DNA from: Tritrichomonas musculus
Taxonomy: Eukaryota; Parabasalia; Tritrichomonadida; Tritrichomonadidae
Direction: 5' to 3'
DNA length: 64,000 bases
NCBI GenBank assembly: GCA_039105265.1
Contig: JAPFFF010000037.1
Coordinates: forward strand, 62,001 to 126,000
Position numbers and translations under genes: made by a program. Under the pieces are notes generated by a model. That model was not told the DNA's origin, did no database searches, and saw nothing but the letters and a program-made list of their open reading frames with translations. Each line of letters starts with the position of its first letter. Positions within the stretch are counted from its first letter, which is position 1. Positions 60,701 to 64,000 of this stretch are shown here, piece after piece.

Positions 60701-61799
60701 GTATTTTTTTCAGTTTTAATAAAAGGTCTTGACTATGTTTTTCTAAATTTCCTTGTTTTTCTTTAAGTTCTTGAACTTCAGTTTGCTGTGAATTATGTTG
60801 TATGTCAGTATCACGAATTGTAATTTGGTTATTTGGATTGTTTTCTTTTGACTGAAGAATTTCTTCTAGCTCTTTAACTTTTTGTGCATATTCATCTCTT
60901 TTTGAACTTGCCTCTGTCAATTGACGATTAGCTTCGTTCAATGATTGCTCGTACGTAGGAATCAAATCTTCATATGTCTCTATTTTTTGAGTCAATAAAA
61001 GCTGATCTTCTTGATATGAGATAGTGCATTGTTCTAATTTTTTAATCTTTGTTTCATATTGAGTATTTTGAATTTGTAAATCTTGTATTTGCTGTTTATT
61101 GTTGTCTAAATTTGATTCAAGTTCGGAAATATGATTTTTTTGTGAATCAACTAACTTATTTGATTGTTTTAATTGAGCTTGAGAAGTATTTAACGAATTT
61201 TGCGTTGAGTTGAGTACTGAATAAACTTCATGAATGCTGGTTTCAAGTTCACTTATCTTTTCTTTTAACTGTGCATTATTTTCGTTATTTTGATTAATTT
61301 CAAGTAATTTTTTTTCAAGATCTTCTTTGCTCTTAGTTAATTCTTCAATTTGAAGTGTTTGCTTAAAGAAATCTTCTTGGCTTGTTGATATTGATCCGTT
61401 TAATTCGGTTATTGTAGATTCAAGTTCCATTACTTTTTTTGATAATTGATCACGCACTTGCCTGATTAATGTAAGCTGTTGGTTTGCTTCGTTTAACGAT
61501 TCTTCATAAGTCGAAATAAGTAATTCTGAATCAGAAGGATTATTTAATTGAAGATTGGATTCACTTAAATTTAATTTTTTGTTTTTTTCCATAAGATCTT
61601 CATTTTGCTTCGATTTTTCTTCAAGTTGCTTTTTTGCTTCATATAGAAGAATTTCAAGCTCTGAAATTCTGCGATTTTTATCATCAATGGTATAATTTAA
61701 ATCTTTTAAATAACTTTCATTATCATTTTTGTGTGATTGAGTTGAGTCAAGTTGTGAAATTGTCGTTTCATCAGTCGAATCTTGCATACCTTGGTTCAT
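51771..61799 (-). CDS. Giant repeat-built coiled-coil protein (3342 residues)
   Basis: A single uninterrupted ORF from ATG to TGA. Composition is dominated by Glu, Lys, Gln, Asn, Leu, Ile and Ser, with heptad leucines almost throughout. The N-terminal half (to about residue 1,490) carries seven spaced copies of a module centred on 'PTYEQSLNEANRQLTE'. A short-repeat block lies at about 500-590 ('KNSDLQKLKEEE' units). From about 1,120 onward there are tandem 56-residue units built on 'QKNIEELEQKNQEQ', 'QQIEELNNNKDENSN', 'TISNLNEQLKEIQEKKNESE'. Two acidic islands contain 'QIREVK'. The last about 400 residues are less repetitive, ending in a basic, Ser-rich tail with 'RRNTLK' and 'RRERSSTL' possible kinase sites. 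It resembles golgin, centrosomal or cytoskeletal filament proteins in style, but no homolog can be named. Confidence 0.9.
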   Translation of the reverse strand: MNQGMQDSTDETTISQLDSTQSHKNDNESYLKDLNYTIDDKNRRISELEILLYEAKKQLEEKSKQNEDLMEKNKKLNLSESNLQLNNPSDSELLISTYEESLNEANQQLTLIRQVRDQLSKKVMELESTITELNGSISTSQEDFFKQTLQIEELTKSKEDLEKKLLEINQNNENNAQLKEKISELETSIHEVYSVLNSTQNSLNTSQAQLKQSNKLVDSQKNHISELESNLDNNKQQIQDLQIQNTQYETKIKKLEQCTISYQEDQLLLTQKIETYEDLIPTYEQSLNEANRQLTEASSKRDEYAQKVKELEEILQSKENNPNNQITIRDTDIQHNSQQTEVQELKEKQGNLEKHSQDLLLKLKKIPGKKIIKGFEKNNQNQENNNDLSILKEKISELQKIVEDQKQQIQELNNKNNEDLDKISELKDVQEISEQTILEQKQEIDELNALNSQSSKSIIELNETNAKNTEKIEELQKNIQEQLKQIEESSNTICNLKEEAEQKKSEIQKLKEEEQKNSDLQKLKEEEQKNSDLQKLKEEEEQKNSELQKLKEEEEQKNPEIQKLKDDDDQRISDLQKLKDDDEQKISEILKTIENKNDEKLEKSLQEKERRIMKLQQSLEAYKEDQIKLNQRIETYEELIPTYEQSLNEANRQLTEAGSQRDEYAQRMKELEEILQSKENERKPEQNLDQQIEELKQTQLKLEKEIEEKNQLISELEEKINNQSQEPKESKVNDSKELNVNLSNDESFDELKEKNDTLEALIVSVNQKLEEATHINEERKERILELEKKLAATNEEQLNLNNQIESSQILISSFQQSMNESHQQLSAFILMRDEIIKIKESMEKEMSEKNKYINELERRNSEDPNNLRIYELECLIADTNRRLEETTHENEASKKRIKKLEGNLEAYQEDQLKLNDNISSSYILISTFEESMNEANRKLVDLMVIRDELARNKEELEKEIQQKNDYIEKIEHNSQIVQLENEIENIKKQLDDSSKQCIEKDSKINKLESKIDAYKEDQLIFNEKISSYEQLIPTYEQSLNEANRQLTELQELKEQNTKRINELEDILRAKEEEEYIASNQSKESNELNKNQDKKTINDRDILLEMNDNQPDEAQLLIEDLQKNVRELEQMNQEQKQQIEELNNNKDENSNTISNLNEQLKEIQEKKNESEQKLLELQKNNEELEQKNQEQAQQIEELNNNKDENSNTISNLNEQLKEIQEKKNESEQKIEDLQKNIEELEQKNQEQNQQIEELNNNKDENSNTISNLNDQLKEIQEKKNKSEQKIEDLQKNIEELEQKNQEQKQQIEELNNNKDENSRTVSNLNDQLKELNDKNTEKDDKINELEKQIQDLQKQPSEAKDQTQDSQKETEKEQSNEVEELKENQEKLENKNQELLSRLKEADEQNEKSKKKIEELEKSVQENEALRKKNEEQEKRIKKLEKNIEAYQEDQMKFNDRIEDFEKLMPTYEQSLNEANRQLTETGLMRDQYAKRIEELEQEIKEKQQKNDSQLKEAEEEKAKSEQKIEELQKNKEENANTISKLNEQLKAIQEKKNESEQKIEELERKNQEQAQQIEELNKNKEEKNSESEQQIEEPNKDESSDAISKLNEQLKEVQEKKSESEQKIEEPNKDESSDAISKLNEQLKEVQEKKSESEQKITELEKNIEELERKNQEQAQQIEELNSNKEEQKSESEQIIEELQKNIEELSNNNEESSNTISKLNEQLKEVQEKKNESEQKIEELEKNIEELERKNQEQAQQIEELKSESEQQIEELQNTIEKLKEENQKQNEINKENLAVIEEEEEDIEKEPVSDNKVIQIREVKIENEEDFHIEEEEEEVDTVKNDKPEGDNKVEELEKSIKELTKKIEEQSREIKELNNKEEAANEPLKEVQEKKNESEQKIEELERKNQEQAQQIEELNNNKEENSNAVSNLNDELKESNQKKDENEQRITELEKAIEELEKENQEKEQEIEKLNQNENQSSSELSSLNLAVKELNDKEAEKDQRISELEKTIEALNSSKDEQLNEMQSKKSEDEQKIEELRKTIEELEKKNQESKTNENQQQRDEKETEKKIAELQKTIEDQTKQIEELNSSKDEQLKEIQSKKSEDEQKIEELQKTIEDQTKQIEELNNSKDEQLKEMQNKKSEDEQKIEELQKTIEELEKKNQESKTNEIQQQKEEENETEKKIAELQKTIEDQTKQIEELNSNKEEALNNVSNLNDQLVKLNEIKAEAEQKIDDLNKSVKELEQKNQEQMQQIEDNSNTISNLNDLLKETQEDDEQKIKELQKTIEELERKNQEKEINEKNLIKPEDLISDNKVVQIREVKLNDNDEIHIEEEEEDADDKSSNEQKINELQKTIEELKRKNEEQTEINNKLSDELKNSNENKQKVEELEKKIEEQSQQIEELNNNKEESSNTISKLNEQLKEIQEKKNESEQKVEELQKNIEEQAQQIEELNNKEEGNKSESEQKMSELEKNIKELERKNSEQAQQIEELNKNKEEGNKSESEQKMSELEKSIKELERKNEEQAQQIEELNKNKEENSNTISTLNEQLKDVEEKKKEAEEKVSELQKNIEEQARQIEELNNNKEEGNKSESEEKITELEKCIKDLEKKNSEQRKQIEELNSNKEENSNTISKLKEQLKESNQKKDQGKRIINKLESKSKEQSDEIAKLKHLNKETSSAINKLKKQLDQASKQSTNTQKQLQQKINELEQKNDELSKLATTTTTATAREVALPNSTEKSSVERKIGELKKKFEEQTQEIEELNNSKDQSTSTISDLNEQITELQNKVNELEQKNKELLEHAEEIEKDKIESLKDLQTKLAKNNEELATQLKQIKSQNELSEQKIKELQNKIQQTNTKKIAELEQEIQEKEKLIQSLNGNENSKQIEHLKQQIKTRDAIIKSAEQKCDEERKEKERISQLLQESNENIEKKTNQLESINKQLAEEKEKHIKYKNVLYHQLKDKKELNSNTNEKISDLSSKLSQAEYQREQMSSKLQKQTKEYEELKKNYDSQKKELSNEKSKSRELSRINQENESEYQQVKNQNKYLSRLNDELTSKCNTLKNDKKKLKQKCNSLRNDYNELKTKFTANDALNDFDTASNNQLKSSLESKERELKELKKNYQTNLNLLNNKIELMKTKEDKLKKQMSDLLSQLNSANIEINNRQIELNDKKVNKNQVSVFPNKREEKEFDFTDNEQDYNQPKQQQNKFDQLHQLRKDIKNVNNVNQFLKTKINFLSLDVDAPSNYDEGQKIPRERVNSLKVLPLNTFSKQKNDETESDPNEEIVRRERSSTLPQKSGLKVPVKRRNTLKDANQDSSAQNSARSTNSKSEKTSKEPKLLET
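53860..57250 (-). repeat. Dispersed, degenerate IEELN-type coding repeats
   Basis: Many imperfect copies and part-copies of the 56-residue unit, with variants such as 'SKDEQLKEIQSKKSEDEQ' (three to four copies at 55.3-55.75 kb) and 'NKEEGNKSESEQKMSELEK' (two near-identical copies at 54.2-54.45 kb). The mixture suggests repeated unequal crossover. Confidence 0.8.
57790..58430 (-). repeat. Tandem 168-bp coding repeats (56 residues = 8 heptads)
   Basis: About four nearly identical copies in a row. Each encodes 'IEELEQKNQEQ', 'IEELNNNKDENSN' and 'LKEIQEKKNESEQK' in order. The period of exactly eight heptads keeps the coiled-coil register. DNA-level similarity is high, indicating recent duplication or gene conversion. 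Confidence 0.85.
60030..60310 (-). repeat. Short tandem coding repeats (39-42 bp)
   Basis: About seven units of 13-14 residues ('KNSDLQKLKEEEQ' and variants, the last ones with DDD for EEE). Lengths of 13 versus 14 residues alternate, so the heptad register slips at some joints. Confidence 0.85.
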
Positions 61800-62622
61800 T
61801 TCACAAATACTTATTTTAATTCAATTTTTTGTATTATTATTGAAATTTTTTCTGAAATAGTTGAATAAAAAGCAAAAAATTAATTGAATTTTAAAGTTAT
61901 TCAGAAAATTAATAGTTTAGTGAGATATATGCTTTTTTTAAGTTTTTAGCTTTTCTAGTATGTTCTTTTAAAAATAAAAATGTTTTAATATTTTATTAGA
62001 AAAAAAATAATTATTTTTTGTGTACTAATGAAAATTAACGTTCCCTTTTATTCAATTTTAAAATATGTTTTTATTGTCAATAAAATTGTAATTCATAAAA
62101 ATATTACCTTATGAATAACATTTATTAAATATAATGTTTGAATATTATAAAAAAGATTGCTTTTAGCTAATTGTGAGTATAATCATAATAAACTTTCTTA
62201 AAAATAATTTCAATTTGTGATGCATTTTTGCTTTCATGTAAAGATATCAATTACTATGGTGATTTTTAGCAATAAAAAAGATTTCTTTCAATCAACTATC
62301 TAAATGATCTTTTTTTTTTTATAGATCTCAATTTTATTATAATTTTTGTAACTGAAGTAGTATTAAATCAAAAATATTTTCGTACATGATAAAAATCGCA
62401 CGAAAAGTTTCATCCCAAAAATAAATATTTTAAAACAAAAATTGAGTTTTCTTTAGAATTTTCAAATGCAATTGAAAATTATAAATAATCACGATGATTT
62501 TCATCTCTAATTTTTTTCTTCCTCCTTGAAATTCATGTATAATAAATAGTATAAAAGCGAGAAGTTAATATACGCGTTTAATAAAATAGAAATAATAACA
62601 TAATTATCATGATTAGTAATTC
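61800..62622. other. Intergenic region between two minus-strand genes
   Basis: 823 bp of AT-rich DNA holding the promoter of the giant coiled-coil gene and the 3' end region of the kinase gene. No ORF, RNA gene or strong repeat seen. Confidence 0.6.
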
Positions 62623-64000
62623 TCAATGGTTCTTGAGATGAATATCAGGTAATCGAGTCCCCGGTTGACAAAGTACTGATCGAGGCTTGGCTTTTCCATT
62701 TATGTTTTTCTGATAAGGTCCAATTCCAATGCCTTTATTAGTATTAATGCGTGACTGCGGTTTCCCAATAAAAAGCAAGTTATTTCTTGGTAAATATATT
62801 TTGGGATTCTTCCTTTTCATCGCTTTTGTGTTTGAATCAATTTGTAAGTCGTGATTCAAGTTTCGTTTCGGCGGATTTGCTCTATTAGCAAAAACATTTA
62901 AATTATATTGATTTTTCTCTGTATAAATTGGTTTTTGAATTGCAATTTTAGAACGGTTGTTTAGAATTTGAATATTTAAATTGATTCTATCTCCGTTGGC
63001 TGGACTCATGACAGGTGCACTTTCTGATGTTGGCATCAGAATCTGGTTTTGAATCTGGTTTTCATCTAGCTGGATTTTACTACCACTACGCTTCATTTGC
63101 TTTTGCAATAAAAAGTTTGTTTGTGAAGATTGTTTCAAACTTTGTTGATAATTTTGAATTTCTGTAAGTTCCTGTTCAACATCCATTTCATATTTAATAT
63201 TTTCAAATGCTAAATGGTTGAGAGCATCAGTTGATGTTATTCTATCTTCAGGAACATAAGCAAGAAGTTCACAAAGCAAGTCAATTATTGAATCATTAAC
63301 ATTTGGTAGTAAATTTCTCAATCCAATTTGAGCTGATTCTATTGTTTCTACCTTTTGATTATTATTGAAACTTATGTTTTTAATTGCTGCATCTGATGCT
63401 CTTATGCGAGACAATTGACTTTCATTTGGTGAACCAATAACTTCATGAATTTTTTGTAATTGATCAATTGCATTTTTTCCAGGGAAAAGAGGTTTTTTAG
63501 TCATCATTTCATAAAAAACGCAGCCAACAGCCCACATATCTATAGCCATTCCATAATCTCCTGATGTTAAAAGGCATTCTGGAGGACGATACCATCTTGT
63601 TGCTATATATTCAGTCATTGTTGAATTAATTGCGGGGGTTCTCGTTGATCCAAAATCAGCTAATTTTAGTTCCATAGTTTTCTTATTAATGAGACAATTT
63701 TCAGGTTTAATATCACGATGAATAAAGCCAAGTTGATGAATGTGATTTAATGCTTTCAATAATTGATAAGTTAGTTTTAAGCATTCATCGACTGAGAGCG
63801 ATGGCATTTTTGGCGAAATTAAATCAAGTAAGCTCATATCCATTAAATCTAAAACAAGTGCCAGTTGAGATTGTTTTGGTTCAAAGATAATATCACGAAG
63901 AGATATTATATTTGGATGAGCTCCAATTCTGGTCATCACTCGGATTTCTTCGTTTTTTTGAACTTCGTCAAGTGTTTTATATTTATCTTTAATGATTTTC
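62623..64000 (-). CDS. MOK/RAGE-like (MAK/RCK family) protein kinase, 5' end outside window
   Basis: The frame stays open to the right edge, so the N-terminal glycine loop and catalytic Lys lie outside. Visible are the alpha-C region ('EEIRVMTRIGAHPNI'), the hinge ('LALVLDLMDMSLLDLI'), 'FIHRDIKPEN', 'LADFGSTR', the activation loop with TEY ('MTEYIATRWYRPPE') and 'DMWAVGCVFYEM', all intact. The combination 'HPNI...LMDM', DFGS and TEYI-TRWYR-PECL is typical of MOK, a MAK/RCK kinase. These regulate flagellum length and intraflagellar transport (Chlamydomonas LF4). The C-terminal about 180 residues are basic, Asn/Gln-rich and disordered. Activation by phosphorylation on TEY is expected. An ICK/MAK relationship is the alternative. 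Confidence 0.85.
   Translation of the reverse strand, partial: KIIKDKYKTLDEVQKNEEIRVMTRIGAHPNIISLRDIIFEPKQSQLALVLDLMDMSLLDLISPKMPSLSVDECLKLTYQLLKALNHIHQLGFIHRDIKPENCLINKKTMELKLADFGSTRTPAINSTMTEYIATRWYRPPECLLTSGDYGMAIDMWAVGCVFYEMMTKKPLFPGKNAIDQLQKIHEVIGSPNESQLSRIRASDAAIKNISFNNNQKVETIESAQIGLRNLLPNVNDSIIDLLCELLAYVPEDRITSTDALNHLAFENIKYEMDVEQELTEIQNYQQSLKQSSQTNFLLQKQMKRSGSKIQLDENQIQNQILMPTSESAPVMSPANGDRINLNIQILNNRSKIAIQKPIYTEKNQYNLNVFANRANPPKRNLNHDLQIDSNTKAMKRKNPKIYLPRNNLLFIGKPQSRINTNKGIGIGPYQKNINGKAKPRSVLCQPGTRLPDIHLKNH

Noticed and set aside
1-64000. Origin from Entamoeba, Dictyostelium or a ciliate
   Set aside because: No introns in very long genes and a MOK-type flagellar kinase argue against Entamoeba and Dictyostelium. 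TAA as a stop in many genes argues against the ciliate code. Parabasalid remains the best fit but is not proven.

Overview
This looks like a protist nuclear contig from a parabasalid (trichomonad), most like Tritrichomonas or a relative. The support is indirect. The DNA is very AT-rich, long genes are uninterrupted by introns (one runs 8.9 kb, another 10 kb), and the standard stops TAA/TGA are used. In six genes the stop codon overlaps a TAAA, the trichomonad type of polyadenylation signal. A few genes have a TCA-Y-W initiator-like motif just upstream. A MOK-type (TEY) kinase points to a flagellated cell, and pogo and Tc1/mariner elements are present. No database search was possible, so the species is inference.

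Layout. 0-28 kb is gene-dense: a very large helical protein with a degenerate ubiquitin-protease (USP) lobe, cut by the left edge; an EEF1AKMT4-type methyltransferase; a polyQ chromodomain protein; a PH+LRR (CARMIL-like) protein; a WD40-PFU-PP2C fusion; a 2952-residue BEACH protein; RPA1; and a SAC9-like phosphoinositide phosphatase. 28-42.5 kb is a gene-poor, extremely AT-rich island holding one small secreted ORF and a nest of DNA transposons. Three of these have well-defined 8-bp target duplications, one is a CAGT/TA pogo-type element inserted inside another element, one is a 246-bp MITE with perfect 22-bp ends, one is a 575-bp element with 12-bp flanking repeats, and one pogo-like element has an intact DDE transposase gene.

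42.5-49 kb returns to genes: an importin-7/8-like receptor, then a head-to-head pair (MAP65/ASE1-like and a coiled-coil protein) only 71 bp apart, then tRNA-Val(UAC). 49-51.75 kb is a graveyard of decayed Tc1/mariner and pogo-like transposases ending in a 45-base A run. 51.8-61.8 kb is one giant repeat-built coiled-coil gene. The right edge carries a MOK-like kinase, cut by the window end.

Functional themes: cytoskeleton and flagellum (MAP65-like, coiled coils, CARMIL-like, MOK), membrane traffic and lipid signalling (BEACH, SAC9-like), ubiquitin-linked regulation (pseudo-USP, PFU-PP2C) and nuclear functions (RPA1, chromodomain, importin). There is no sign of operons. The least ordinary items are the PFU-PP2C fusion, the nested 8-bp-TSD elements and the modular giant coiled-coil gene.
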